Below, piece by piece: positions 12,476 through 23,329 of a DNA stretch of 64,000 bases (the stretch's first letter is position 1; each line of letters begins with the position of its first letter). The notes under the pieces are model-generated. The model did not search any database, was not told the origin of the DNA, and saw nothing but the letters and a program-made list of their open reading frames with translations. A program made the position numbers and the translations under genes. This stretch comes from Hemerocallis citrina (taxonomy: Eukaryota; Streptophyta; Magnoliopsida; Asparagales; Asphodelaceae), in the NCBI GenBank assembly GCA_017893485.1, contig CM030359.1:33377175-33441174 (forward strand), written 5' to 3'.

Positions 12476-13621
12476 ATGGAGGTGGAGAAGGAGGGGGTCA
12501 TCCCTCCAGCTCCGAGGATGCACACCCCAGCAAAGAGGAGGAACAAAGACAAGTGGTGTCGTTACCACCGAGACCACGGCCACGACACGAATGATTGCCG
12601 GGCTTTGAGAGATGAGATTGAAGCCCTCATCCGGAGGGGGCAGTTGGCCAAGTTCGTGAAGGCTAACGACCGGACGGATCGCAGCTCTCCTCCGCCTCGG
12701 GGGGCTAACAAGCGCTCCGAGCGGTGCGAGGAAACACCCGAGTTCGAGGAGGAACGGGTTCTGCACCTGATCCACGGAGGTCCCATGGGGGGCTCCTCTA
12801 ATTCCTCCCGGAAGGCCTTCGTCCGAGAGGTCAACTCGGTCCACAGTGCCCCTCCCCCCAAAGGTCTCGGCGTCCCTGTGTCTTTCTCCGATGCCGACCT
12901 CGAAGGGGTCCGAACCCCACACTGCGATGCCCTTGTCATCGACCTCCGCATGGCCAACTTCAAGGTGCAGAGGATTTTAGTAGACAATGGGAGTTCGGTT
13001 AATATCCTCTTCCTCTCGGCCTTCCGAGGCCTGCAGCTTTCCCGGGACCGTCTCAAGTCGGCCGGTTACACACTCCACGGGTTCACAGGGGTCCCGGTAA
13101 CCGTCGAGGGGGTGATAACCCTAGACGTTACTGCGGGAAGCACCCCTACTACCCGGACCGAGCCGATGGACTTCATGGTCGTCGACGTCCCGGCAGCATA
13201 CAATGTCATTCTAGGCCGTCCCGGCCTGGCCGCCCTGGAAGCTGTCCCCTCGGCTTATCATTTGAAAATGAAGTTCCCCACTCGGTCGGGAGTAGGGGAG
13301 GTCAGGGGAAGCCAAGAGACAGCCCGGAAGTGCTACATGACTTCCACCGGGGGACCAGTGCTCTCGCTCGAGACACTAGAAATCCCCGAGCCAAAAGCTC
13401 GGCCAACGTCCGAGCCGGCGGACGAGTTAGAAGAAGTGCTCTTCTCGGACGAGGACCCGAGCCGGAAATTCCTCATCAGCAAGTCCTTGCCGACCGCACT
13501 GTGCTCGGACCTGATTCAATGCATCCGGGATAACCGCGACTTGTTCGCTTGGTCGGCCGCGGACATGCCCGGCATTTCCGAGGAGCTGCTCGTCCATCGC
13601 CTAAGTGTCGAACCGGGGTGA
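12476..13621 (+). pseudogene. Tat gag C-terminus (zinc knuckle) and aspartic protease
   Basis: It is in the same frame as gag. A CxxH-x4-H-x4-C knuckle 'CRYHRDHGHDTNDC' (from 12557) is followed by 'IEALIRRGQL'. The retropepsin has its active site at about 12980 in the form 'VDNGSSVNILF' (D-N-G instead of D-S/T-G, usual in this lineage) and the C-terminal 'NVILGRPGLAAL' at about 13200. The frame stops at TGA 13619-13621 in 'VEPG*KPV'; the next residues 'QQKRRKFAPER' are the normal start of the RT region in the same frame, so this is a nonsense mutation and not a natural end. Confidence 0.85.
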
Positions 13622-14380
13622 AAACCGGTTCAGCAGAAGAGGCGAAAGTTCGCTCCCGAGCGACAACAGGCCATCAAGGAGGAGGTTGATAAACTTCTGA
13701 AGGCCAAGTTCATACAGGAGGTAAATTACCCCGAGTGGCTCTCGAATGTTGTAATGGTCAAGAAGTCCAATGGCTTGTGGAGGATATGTATTGACTTCAC
13801 CGACCTAAACAAGGCGTGTCCGAAGGATCCATTCCCTCTCCCGAACATCGACACCCTTATTGACGCCACCTCGGGCCATGAGCTCCTCAGCTTCATGGAC
13901 GCTTTCTCGGGGTACAATCAAATCCGAATGTTCCCCCCGGACATTCCGAAGACCTCCTTCGTCACCGACCAAGGCCTCTACTGCTACCGGGTCATGCCGT
14001 TCGGCTTGAAGAACGCGGGCGCCACCTATCAGTGCCTCGTCAATAAGGTTTTCCAAAACCAGATAGGCCGGAATATGGAGGTGTACGTTGACGATATGCT
14101 TGTCAAGAGCGTCCGAGGCTCAGATCACGTGGCCGACCTCCAGGAGGCCTTCGGCGTGTTGAGAAGGCACAGCATGCGGCTAAACCCAAACAAGTGTGCG
14201 TTCGGGGTCTCCTCGGAAAAATTCCTTGGCTTCATGGTAAGCCAACGAGGGATCGAAGCTAATCCCGAGAAGATTAAGGCCATAATAGACATGGCCCCGC
14301 CTCGGAACATCAAGGAGGTGCAGAAGCTTACCGGTCGGCTTGCCGCTATCGGTCGGTTCCTCTCGAAGTCAGGGGAAAAT
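13622..14380 (+). pseudogene. pol: Tat reverse transcriptase
   Basis: RT blocks are in order: 'FAPERQQAIKEEVDKLL', 'WLSNVVMVKKSNG-LWRICIDF', 'DLNKACPKDPFPLP', 'FSGYNQI', 'MPFGLKNAGATYQ', and the catalytic 'YVDDMLVKS' at about 14081. 'KFLGFMVSQRGIEANPEK' and 'KEVQKLTGRLAAIGRFLS' follow. At about 14376-14380 (an A4 run) one base too many shifts the frame; the RNase H continues in another frame. This domain copied element RNA into DNA. Confidence 0.88.
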
Positions 14381-15969
14381 GCCTCCCCTTCATCAAAGCA
14401 CTCAGGGGGGCTAAGGGTTTTGAATGGGGCCAGCCACAACAGGAGTTGTTCGACCAGCTGAAGGCCTACTTAGTGAACCCCCCTCTGCTCAGCAAACCGG
14501 TCCCGGGCGAGACTCTCTTCGTCTACTTGGCTGCTTCCGAGCAGACCTTGAGCGCTGTCTTGGTAAGAGACGAGGACCGAACCCAAAGGCCGATCTACTA
14601 CGTGAGCAAGGTGCTTAGGGACGCCGAACTCCGCTATCCAAAGATAGAGAAGATGGCCTACGCCCTAGTCACTGCGGCGAGAAAGCTTCGGCCATACTTT
14701 CAGTCCCACTCGATCGTCGTCCTCACCGACCAACCCCTAAAACAGATCCTCTACAAGCCTGAGACCTCGGGCCGGCTGATGAAGTGGTCCATAGAGCTAA
14801 GCCAGCATGACATCTCTTACCAGTCTCGGACAGCAATTAAGGTGCAGGCACTCGCCGACTTCATCGTAGAGTCCACTATTCCTGAGGTCGGCCACGTCCC
14901 GAATGGACCCCCCATTTGGACAGTATTCGTGGAAGGATCCTCATGTAATGAAGGAAGCGGCGCCGGCATCATTCTGAACGGCCCTGACGACTTTGTCCTC
15001 CAGTACGCGATCCGCATGGACTTCAAGGCCTCGAACAACGAGGCGGAGTACGAGGCACTCATTGCTGGCCTCGGACTTGCGCGAAGCGCTAGGGCGCAGC
15101 GCCTCCGAATCCACAGCGATTCCCAGCTCGTCGTAAATCAGGTCTTGGGCGAGTACGAGGCCCGAAACGAGCGGATGGCAAAGTACCTCGCCAGGGTTTG
15201 GGCCCTCATGAACCATTTCGAGGAAGCGCTCATCCAGCGGGTCCCTCGTGAAGAGAACTCACAGGCCGATGCCCTCTCCAAATTGGCCTCATCCTCACTG
15301 CAAGGTCTCGAACAGACCGTACTGATCGAAGTCCTCTCCAAGCCGAGCATCGAAGACGAGACCCCTGCCTCGGTGGAATCATTGCCGATCATGCTACAAG
15401 ACAATTGGATGAAGCCCAAGGAAGCACGCCGAGTCAGGACTCGGGCCAAGCGCTATGTCTTGATCGAGGGTATCCTATACAAACGCTCTTTCTCTCGAAT
15501 AGACGGCCGACCGTACCTAAGGTGCCTCTCTCCAGATCAGGCCGAATATGCCCCACAAGAGCTCCACGAAGGCGTCGGAGGGGCGTACTCGGGGTTTAGG
15601 TCCTTAGCCCGAAAAGCTTTGAATTATGGGTACTTCTGGCCGACCCTCCTTCAAGACGCCGAACGACACGTTCGGCAATGCAGCTCCTGTCAGAGACACT
15701 CTAGCATCCGACGCCTCCCTCAGGCCAACCTGGCCTCCCTATCAAGTCCCATCCCCTTCGCAATGTGGGGTATGGACTTACTAGGGCCCTTCCCTCTGGC
15801 TCCGGGTCAGTTCAGATTCTTGGTCGTAGCCATTGACTACTTCTCGAAGTGGGTCGAGGCCGAGCCCCTCGCCACTATAACCGAGAACAAAGTGGTACAG
15901 TTCTTCTGGAAGAGCATCATATGCAGGTTCGGCGTCCCCCGTGTCCTCGTAACGGACAACGGGACTTAG
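14381..15969 (+). pseudogene. pol: Tat RNase H, archaeal-type RNase H and integrase N-half
   Basis: The first RNase H is 'FDQLKAYLVNPPLL...ETLFVYLAAS' through 'ALVTAARKLRPYFQSH' and 'DISYQSRTAIKVQALADF'. After a linker, a second one (from about 14910) shows 'WTVFVEGSSCNEGSGAGIIL', 'SNNEAEYEALIAGL', 'IHSDSQLVVNQ' and 'SQADALSKLAS': the additional RNase H diagnostic for Tat. The first Asp of its catalytic set appears as Glu (FVEGSS; usually FVDGS). Integrase follows: zinc finger 'HEGVGGAYSG...CSSCQRH', where the second His is Tyr, then 'MDLLGPFP' and 'VTDNGT'. TAG at 15967-15969 replaces the Gln of DNGTQF. Confidence 0.88.
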
Positions 15970-16629
15970 TTCAGGGGCGCAGCGTTCCGAGCTCTATGCG
16001 ACGACCTGGCCATTCAGCAGCGCTTCTCGTCCGTCTCCCACCCTCAGTCGAACGGACAGGCAGAAAATGCTAACCGGCAGATCCTCACAGGCATCAAGAA
16101 AAGGCTCGACAAAAGTTCCAAGGGTTTATGGGTTGACCAACTCCCCAACGTCCTATGGAACTACCGCACGAACAAGCGGACCCCCACAGGCGAGTCCCCT
16201 TTCAACCTCACCTATGGGTCCGAGGCCGTGATACCTCTTGAGGTCGGAATACCTTCCCCTCGGCTCACAGCCTATGACGAAGCACAGAATGCCAGGGACC
16301 TCAGAGCAGACTTGGACTTGATAGACGAGCTGAGGGAAAGGGCGTCGATTCGGCAGCAGAGCTACCGAAGAAGAGTTGAACTGGCGTACAACAAAAAGGT
16401 CCGACCCGCCAACCTTAAGCAAGGAGATTTGGTCTTGAGAAAGCTAGCTATATCCCTCCCCAGTCAGAAGAGCAAGCTAGCTCCGAACTGGGAAGGGCCG
16501 TACAGGATCACGAAAGTTGTTCGGCCCGGGGCATATCTTCTTGAAGACTTAGATGGCAGAGAGCTTCCGAGGACCTGGAATGCCAACCACCTCCTAAAAT
16601 ACCAAGAAAGCGCTCCGGCGCCGCTCTAA
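15970..16629 (+). pseudogene. pol: Tat integrase C-half with GPY/F-type end
   Basis: It is in frame with the preceding ORF past the TAG. 'FRGAAFRALCDDL', 'SSVSHPQSNGQAENANRQIL' (catalytic Glu in GQAE), 'VLWNYRTNKRTPTGESPF' and 'LTYGSEAVIPLE' are classic integrase core blocks. The C-terminus has 'LKQGDLVLRK' and 'LAPNWEGPYRITKV', the GPY module. A natural stop follows at 16627-16629. Confidence 0.88.
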
Positions 16630-16789
16630 GTATCACAGGATATCGAGTCGTTCCAGTCCTCCGACTTATAACCAATTTTCAAAAATTGTACTATGTAAAA
16701 CGGTTCGCCGTCAATAATTAATAAAGAAAGCTCTCGCATGTTTTTGAATTCATGTGTTTCTCTCCCCTCTTGTCACCTGCTTTTTTGAA

Positions 16790-17275
16790 TACATGATTTC
16801 GACCAATGGTTCGGAGTCCACGTTCGGCTCGACTTTACCTCCTCGGCTCGTCTCCGGACGAGCCAGGGGTAGATCGCCGTTCGGAATTGCTCCCACAACT
16901 GTTGAACTACACCGATGGTTCGGAGTCCAACACTCGGCTCGACTTTACCTCCTCGGCTCGCCTCCGAGCGAGCCAGGGGTAGATCGCCGTTCGGAATTGC
17001 TCCCACAACCGTTGAACTACACTGATGGTTCGGAGTCCAACACTCGGCTCGACTTTACCTCCTCGGCTCGCCTCTGAGCGAGACAGGGGTAGATCGCCGT
17101 TCGGAATTGCTCCCACAACCGTTGGACTACAACGATGGTCCCGAGCTCCAACACTCGGCTCGACTTTACCTCCTCGGCTCGCCTCCGAGCGAGCCAGGGG
17201 TAGATCGTCGTTCGGAATTGCTCCCACAACCGTTGGACTACAACGATGGTCCCGAGCTCCAACACTTGGCTCCCA
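16790..17275 (+). repeat. 110-bp tandem repeat array in Tat 3' region
   Basis: The phrase 'gactttacctcctcggctcg' recurs at 16831, 16941, 17051 and 17162, a period of 110-111 bp with just over four units and a partial fifth. Units differ by a few bases. Short open frames here are repeat artefacts. Confidence 0.9.
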
Positions 17276-17329
17276 GTCCCCTCAAACTCACTTCGGCCAC
17301 ATAATCCGAGCTCTCCTGACTAATAGCCG

Positions 17330-17700
17330 AAGCTCGAAGCCCCACGCCTTCGGTCGGCTACCGAGCAAGTGCCTTCCCGAGCTCGCAAACGGAGAAAAGT
17401 CACTTTCTCCTCAACTTTCGCGCCTGATCTTGATCAGACGGCTCAGATCTTGCCACCTGCGCTAAACGACAAGATAGCGTTTTCTCGGGAACTGAGCTGC
17501 CTCGAGATTCGTGCCCACGCTTAACGGCTCAGATCTTGCCAACTGTGCCAAACGACAAGATAGAGCTTTCTCGGGGACAGAGCCGTCTGGGAACTCGCGC
17601 CGTACCTTGTCAGAGTCACTAAACGACAAAATACCGTACATATGGTAGCCCGTTCGGCTCAACGCACTCGCCGACGGAACTAACATGCTCGGTTCAAAGA
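17330..17700 (+). repeat. Diverged single unit related to the 223-bp repeat
   Basis: 'cggtcggctaccgagcaagtgcc', 'aacggagaaaa', 'actttctcctcaactttcg' and 'acgacaagatag' match the 223-bp units at 23.3-24.1 kb, but the copy is diverged. The same segment recurs at about 22150-22390, so the array unit derives from pre-existing dispersed element sequence. Confidence 0.7.
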
Positions 17701-17848
17701 CCTCGGCGCGGCCAACACAGTTATAAACAAGACAAAAGTGCAGAGCGATAAAAGATATTTTATTAAACAGCCAGGCTAAAATACAAATTCATGATTACAA
17801 AGTGCTGGCAAACAAAATACACGACGCCGACCCACTATACTTGGCCCC

Positions 17849-18280
17849 TTATATGGAAATATCTTCACTAAACTGTTCGGCCGACCGTTCGTCCTCCTCG
17901 GCTGGTAGCTCCCCTGCATCGCCCCGGAGCTTCGCCACCACAGTCTGCAAGTGTCGAATCTCTGAGAGCAAATCGTCCCGCTCGGCTATGATCTGCGACT
18001 GGTTGTGCCGAATACATTTGACCCGAAGAGCATTGCTGAAAGCGGTTTGCGAATCTTCGTCCCCTTCTGCAGGGGTTAACTCGGCGATCCTGTTCTCCAG
18101 GCATTGGATCTCGGTTTCCCATAGGTTGAGGACGGACAAGAGGTGGACCCTCTCATTCTCAGCTCGGCGTAGCTCCAGCTCGACACTCCTAGGACTCGGA
18201 GCCGCCGTCCCAGAAGTGGCCTCGGATTCAGAGTCACCATCCGAGCCGTGGAGATCAGCATATGGGTCGGCCACCTCGAG
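17849..18280 (-). CDS. Tat antisense coiled-coil exon 5 (terminal)
   Basis: The acceptor 'TTTTTTTCAG' before 18280 opens 'LEVADPYADLHGSDGDSE' in phase 0. A short acidic segment is followed by a coiled coil ('VELELRRAENERVHLLSVLNLWETEIQCLENRIAEL', 'ERDDLLSEIRHLQTVVAKL') and the stop at 17849. Position and composition suggest it is the 3' end of the antisense transcript. Confidence 0.45.
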   Translation of the reverse strand, partial: LEVADPYADLHGSDGDSESEATSGTAAPSPRSVELELRRAENERVHLLSVLNLWETEIQCLENRIAELTPAEGDEDSQTAFSNALRVKCIRHNQSQIIAERDDLLSEIRHLQTVVAKLRGDAGELPAEEDERSAEQFSEDISI

Positions 18281-18461
18281 CTGAAAAAAGGGAAAAACAA
18301 ATAACAAAATTTCAATGCACTGCCGAAGTCCAACACTTGGAAATTTTCTGAAGAAACTTTCAGATTTGCATTCATATATACATATGGTGGCTTCGCATAC
18401 ATCAGGACCGACGCTACTACAACATTTTACAACAAGTCAGAAGGGATGAAAAACGACGTGA

Positions 18462-19301
18462 TCAGGGCCTCTTCGGAAGGGGAATGCTTCGGTTTAGGGA
18501 AACGCGAAGACGACGAGGCCTGCCCTCCGAGCTCGATCCTAAACCAACGAAGCGCGACCCCCCTTCACTACTGGCTCTAACTGCGACGCCGGCCGAGGCC
18601 CCGCTCGACGAGACGGTCGCACTGCTCTGAGCATCGGCTGGACTCCGCCTGGTCATAGGCGAGCATGTCGCAAGTTCGTAAAACATAATCCCCCTCTTGC
18701 TCTCCTCGCGAGTGCATGATGTGCTGCGAACATTAGCTCTCTCCGGCACGGGCTTGAGCGACGCGATCTCTTCCTCCTGTTCAATGATTCTGTCTCTCAG
18801 AGCGTCGTCCTTCGCCGACTTCTTCGGACGAGAAGGCCTTGACGAGCCAGAGGCGTTTGCACCATCGGCCGCGAGCCGGCGGAAATGGGTGACCTCGATT
18901 CCCCTATCTATCGTGATCCTTCGGAGCCTGTCGACTTCGGCCAATAACCTCTTGCGCTCGGCTGACGCCTTCTCCAGCTCGGATTTCAGCTTCTCCTCCT
19001 CCGCCGAGCGCTCTTTCTCCTTTAATTCCAAGTGTTGAAGCTCAGCCAAAAGGTCGTCATTCTTCTGCTCGGTGACAGTAAGCTCTGTACGGAGCCGCTC
19101 GACTTCCCCTTCAGGACAAGGAGCTTGGGAGTACTTCCGCAGTTGCCACAGCTCGCGATCGTACCTCCGCACAGCTGCCTTCGTCTCCTCCAGCCTTCCG
19201 AGCAGGAGATACCAATTCTGTCGGCTGTGCGAGAGCTCGCCCTTCGTTCTCGCCAGCTCCTTCCGAAGGTATACAACCTCCGTGATCGGACCGAACTTCA
19301 C
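18462..19301 (-). CDS. Tat antisense coiled-coil exon 4 (or second antisense ORF)
   Basis: The acceptor 'GCTTTTCAG' is just before 19301 and opens 'VKFGPITEVVYLRKELARTKGELSHSRQ' in phase 0. A coiled coil runs through 'LLAELQHLELKEKERSAEEEKLKSELEKASAERKRLLAEVDRLRR', then a Ser/Arg-rich low-complexity tail to the stop at 18462. I cannot see the donor that joins it to exon 3, so it may be a separate unit duplicated from the coiled-coil exon. Confidence 0.45.
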   Translation of the reverse strand: MKFGPITEVVYLRKELARTKGELSHSRQNWYLLLGRLEETKAAVRRYDRELWQLRKYSQAPCPEGEVERLRTELTVTEQKNDDLLAELQHLELKEKERSAEEEKLKSELEKASAERKRLLAEVDRLRRITIDRGIEVTHFRRLAADGANASGSSRPSRPKKSAKDDALRDRIIEQEEEIASLKPVPERANVRSTSCTREESKRGIMFYELATCSPMTRRSPADAQSSATVSSSGASAGVAVRASSEGGSRFVGLGSSSEGRPRRLRVSLNRSIPLPKRP

Positions 19302-19415
19302 CTGAAAAGCGGAGATAAATCCGATGGGACAATACACAGAAACATTCACAACTAGTCACATGCAAATCCGAGGCTCAACACTTGGACAGATTTTGGCCAA
19401 ACAAAATGTTTTCAT

Positions 19416-20162
19416 TCAAAAGCAAGGTGAAACTTTTACACGAGCGGTGGCCAGTCCGCAGTTAGGCTTACAAAAGAAAAAAAAAGGACTAAAAAAGATA
19501 ACCAAGTCAGGGGTCGACCTTTTTGCCGTTCGGATCCGTCGACCCCCGCCATCGCCCTCGCCTCCGCCTTCACTCCAACTCTCCTCCTCGGAGTCAGCCT
19601 CCTCCTCGCCCTCGGCTTCGGTCTCCCCTGGGCCTTCGACGGGTTCCGTCTCTCCCTCGGGGCCGAGCAGCCCTTCGGTAACCCCCTCCTCCCCTTCCAC
19701 GGGGTCGTAGAAGTTGTAGGAGGACGTATCGAAGCCCGGATTCTTGGCGGCTACATGTTGAAGGGCTCGACCGTAGGCATCCACCATGTTCTGGAGCATG
19801 TGCTGCGCGGCCTCCTCCTGCACGGCCTTCCTCACCTTCTTCACCTTCTTCTGGTGCTTGGCCTTGATCTTCTCGGTCCCCTTCCGAGCCTTCTCCGCCT
19901 CCGACCGAGCGTTGGCCAGTGCCTCCTTCAGCTCGGCAGCCTCCTTCTCCGAGGCCTCAAGTTTGACCGCCGCGTCCTTCGACAGCTGAATGGCGTTCGA
20001 CAGCTGCTGCTCCAGCCCCTTCACTTCAGCGGCCCTCTTCGTCGAGAGGAGCTGCTCGGCATCAAGCAGCTGCGTAGCCTTGACGCGCTCCGCCCTCTCC
20101 CGCTCCCTCTCCTGCTCCTTATTCGCAAACTCCTCGACCAGGAAATTAAAGTGGCAGAGGGT
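19416..20162 (-). CDS. Tat antisense gene, exon 3: coiled coil and acidic tail
   Basis: The acceptor TTTTTCAG is just before 20162, in phase 0 with exon 2 (80-bp intron). The product is a long Ala/Glu/Lys coiled coil ('EELANKE'-like start through 'AELKEALANARSEAEKARKG'), a basic stretch ('KAKHQKKVKKVRKAVQ'), 'FDTSSYNFYD', then a strongly acidic tail (about 19560-19690). Past the acidic tail the reading becomes implausible; another frame would stop early near 19500, so the exact end is uncertain. Confidence 0.55.
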   Translation of the reverse strand, partial: TLCHFNFLVEEFANKEQERERERAERVKATQLLDAEQLLSTKRAAEVKGLEQQLSNAIQLSKDAAVKLEASEKEAAELKEALANARSEAEKARKGTEKIKAKHQKKVKKVRKAVQEEAAQHMLQNMVDAYGRALQHVAAKNPGFDTSSYNFYDPVEGEEGVTEGLLGPEGETEPVEGPGETEAEGEEEADSEEESWSEGGGEGDGGGRRIRTAKRSTPDLVIFFSPFFFFCKPNCGLATARVKVSPCF

Positions 20163-20241
20163 CTGAAAAAGAACGGCGGATTAAAATCCGAACCCTAAGA
20201 CTTGGAAAAAACTTGGATAAGGGAGAGCTCAGCCTACTTAC

Positions 20242-20737
20242 CGACATAGTATTCCGAGCGATCTGCATCACGGCGTCCCCTGCTTGCCCGGCCTTCAGGG
20301 TCGCTCGGTCCTTTGGGGTCGGCAGGTGCCTCACCGCCTCCATGCAGATGTTGCCGTCGCCCAAGAAGCCGTCGACGTTCATCACCTGCCAGTCGGGCAC
20401 GAAGATCTGCTTGTGACGCTCAGTCAGGATCTTCTCCGCATCGGCAGTAAGGGGTGGAACTGGGAGGGACAGCACCTCCTTCACGCCGAACGTACCGCTC
20501 GACGAACCGGGAGCATCCACCTTCGGGGTCGGAGTCGGCACCTCTGAAGTAGGGGGATCGAGAACGCTGATCTCCCCTGCTCGAGGACCGCGACCTTCGG
20601 TCGGTCGGCAGTCTTCTCGACCGAAGGCTTCTTCGAGGCCCTGCTATCCTGAGGCGCCGCCGAAGGCCTCTTCTTCTTCGCCTCCTGCTCCGACCGGCCC
20701 TTCGCCACCAGAGCCTTGTAATCCAGCTTCATCGTCT
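20242..20737 (-). pseudogene. Tat antisense gene, exon 2, one-base frameshift
   Basis: The acceptor (TTTTGCAG) precedes 20737 and the donor GTAAGT follows 20242. The exon starts Lys/Arg-rich ('YKALVAKGRSEQEAKKKRP', 'SRASKKPSVEKTADRP'). At about 20574 a G run appears one base short: the original frame leads into Arg-rich nonsense, while the next frame continues with 'VPTPTPKVDAPGSSSGTFG' and 'ILTERHKQIFVPDWQVMN' to the donor. The exon ends in phase 0. Confidence 0.65.
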
Positions 20738-20813
20738 CTGCAAAAGCCGAATGAAAAAGCTTAGAAAAATTTCCATGAACTTTAAACAAAGAGTATAAAT
20801 ACCAGAAGCATAC

Positions 20814-21864
20814 GAGGGTCGATCGGACTGAGACCCCCACGGAACAGATGCTCCTCGGTAATATCTTTCCAGCTTAGCGCTGGCAGTGCGAGGAGCCTCC
20901 GCTGGACCTCCGCCTCCTTATCACTCAACGCCGCCTCCTTCTTGGTCCGCTTGGGCAGACCCTCCTTTGCCCAAATCGTCGGTATCACCCACGGCGCCGG
21001 AGCTCGGACGAGGAAGTACTTCTCCTTCCAATGTTTGATCGAGTCCGGATTCTCGATCAGCTTCACGCCCGGCCGGGGCGAAAGATAGAAGCTCTGTTCG
21101 TCTCTCCTTGGTTGGCAGGGTCGGTAGAGACTCTGAAAGAGGAACATAGTCGGCTTACCGTCGACCTCTTGACATCGGAGGATGAACGCCATGACGTGCC
21201 TCCATGTATTTGGCATCAGCTGGGCGGGGCTCAGACCGTACCATGTCAGGACTTCGACCACGAACGGGTGGAGGGGAAAGCGGAGCCCGGCAATAAGGGA
21301 GTCAACCGGAAAGACGCACAGGTCCGACGAGGACTTTGTGTTGGCTCGGAAACCCGGCCCGGGGAGGAGCAGTCCATACTCGCCAGGGATCCGGGAGCCC
21401 TCTCGGATCATGTGAAGGTCACCCTCAGTGAGAGACGAGATGGTATGATCCACCTCGGACAGCTCCCTCGGCTCGTTCTCCTCCACCAACTTCGCCGTGC
21501 CTTGGGTTACTCTCTCCAAGGTGTCCTCGGCGTAATCCCGTACGCCCCCCACGCTCGACAGAGAAATTGGCTGCCGACCGAACGCTCCCGCCGTCTTCGG
21601 CGTTTCTACGATCGTGACCACGGCCTTCCCCTCCGGGGACACCGCCGCAACCTCCTTAGGCAGCTCGGCCACTTCTCCCTCTCTGTCCGGACGAACGACA
21701 CTCTGATCGCTCGGACCCACTACCTCCTTCCCTTTATCCCCTCGGCCAACGGCTTGCTCCGTGGCGGGGGTCTCATCCGTGATCTCAACCATTTTTTCTA
21801 AAAGAGAAGGGAAAGAGACTGACCTTGAAGTGACAGGTATGGTCGGAAAGTTTGCCGGAGACAA
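20814..21864 (-). CDS. Tat antisense gene, exon 1: gypsy-type 'transposase' domain (PF04195-like)
   Basis: It reads away from the 3' LTR. Start at 21864 (MSPANFP) or, more likely, the internal MVEITDE at 21792. An Asp/Glu/Lys-rich N-terminus is followed by 'SLIAGLRFPLHPFVVEVLTWYGLSPAQLMPNTWRHVMAF', typical of the plant family named 'putative gypsy-type transposon' (PF04195). Similar antisense extra ORFs are known in Tat elements such as Grande. The donor GTATGC at 20813 gives a 76-bp intron that joins exon 2 in phase. Molecular role is unknown; it is not a true transposase by any catalytic motif visible here. Confidence 0.7.
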
Positions 21865-21899
21865 GGAACACTACTGCGACAGCTAGCAACGCCACCAGA

Positions 21900-22440
21900 G
21901 AGCGGAAAACTTCGAAGGCAAAGTAAAAACTGAAGAGAGAGAGTAAAAGTGAAAAATGATGCTTGGTCTAGGGGGGGTGAAGATTTATAGTAAAATGGAA
22001 CGTCCTATGGACTTCCAAACGAAAGTTCGCGACCTTTGGGCTGCTCTCGAAACGTCGCGAAGGCCCAACCCAACTGCCTTCCTCACCAAGTCAACCAGCT
22101 CGGCGCAATGGGATCTGAATCCGAGCCGCAGGCAGTCCGAGCTAGATTGCCAGATTGCGCAGACTCCGGTCGGTCTCCGAGCAAGTGCCTTCCCGAGCCT
22201 GCAAACGGAGAAAACTCACTTTCTCTTCAAACTTCGCGTAAAACCTCGATCAGACGGCGCAGATTTCGCCGAGAACACTAGACGACAAGATAGTGTTTTC
22301 TGGAGAATTGTGCCCGTCTTGAGATGCGCGCCATCATGCAACGGCTCGGGTTGCACCACGTCGCTCGGACAGCTGAACCCTTGGACACCCCACCAATGTC
22401 TAGAGGAACCAGGAAAAATTTTTGATTTAAAGTTTTAAGG
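21900..22440 (+). other. Tat 3' non-coding region between antisense gene and repeats
   Basis: No coding signal. It contains a diverged 223-bp-repeat-related segment (about 22150-22390). Sequence upstream (on the minus strand) of the antisense start presumably includes the antisense promoter, but no clear TATA box was identified. Confidence 0.5.
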
Positions 22441-22659
22441 TACCGCCCTCGGCGAGCAGCCCCCAGGGCCCGTGTCTCGGTCGGTATTCCGCCGACCCAA
22501 GGACCCCGGTCGAAAGCAAATCAACACTCGGAGATCGGGAGAAGCAAACCATTCCGAGCCAGCTGATTGCAACTGCAAAGGTTCGGCCGGCTCTGGCAAC
22601 CGCGCCTTCACAGTTGCAAACAACTTGCCCGGAACGCCCTTCATTTCTTCCGGAAGAAC

Positions 22660-23080
22660 GACCGCTCGTCCTTCCTACGAACTCACCCCTCGGATTCGGA
22701 CATGGATGACCACCTCTCCCACCATGATCTCTGCCGACCCTAACACCCGCTGCGGAGCAAACAGAGTAGGCAGAAGATCTTGGTGGGAGAACGACCACCC
22801 GTCCCTCGGAAACAGCTCACACCCCGGGTCCGGACTACGGTCGTCGCCACTACCGCCTCATCCTCTCCCGCTCCTAACATTCCCTTCGGAACCGTGAGGA
22901 ACTGGAGAAGAACAAGGCAACAGGGCAACCACCCGTCATTCCGAAGTAACTCATCCCTCGGATCCGGATTATGGTCGTCACCACTACTGCCTCGTTCCCC
23001 CCCCCCCCCCCCCCCGCTCCTGACATCCACTTAGGGGCCGTCAGGAATGGGAGAAGAAAAAGGCAAAAGAGCGACAACCC
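22660..23080 (+). repeat. About 130-bp imperfect repeats, three units, with a C19 tract
   Basis: Units near 22665, 22790 and 22920 share 'gaccacccgtccctcgg'-like starts, 'gggtccggactacggtcgtc' and 'cactaccgcctc' segments. The third carries an uninterrupted C run at 22997-23015. Overlapping open frames on both strands here are artefacts of the repeats. Confidence 0.65.
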
Positions 23081-23329
23081 CCTCGGACCTCGAAAGACAA
23101 GTTACCCAAGGCCAATGCCCCTGAGGTTTGAAACTCTACATCTGGTGCGATTGAAATGACAAAGGGAGTGGAGTACTTATAAGCTCCCCTCCAAGGTCCA
23201 GCCATTATGACCCTCGGAATTTGAAACGCCACGCATTAATTGAAGGAGTTATCCTTAATGAACTTGGGAAAATGGAACGCCGCGCGAACCCCGAAGCACC
23301 ATTAATGCCATTGGGAACAGGATCGTCTC

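Noticed and set aside
16754..17304. Arg/Ser/Leu-rich frames with repeated peptides
   Set aside because: They arise from the 110-bp tandem array in all frames.
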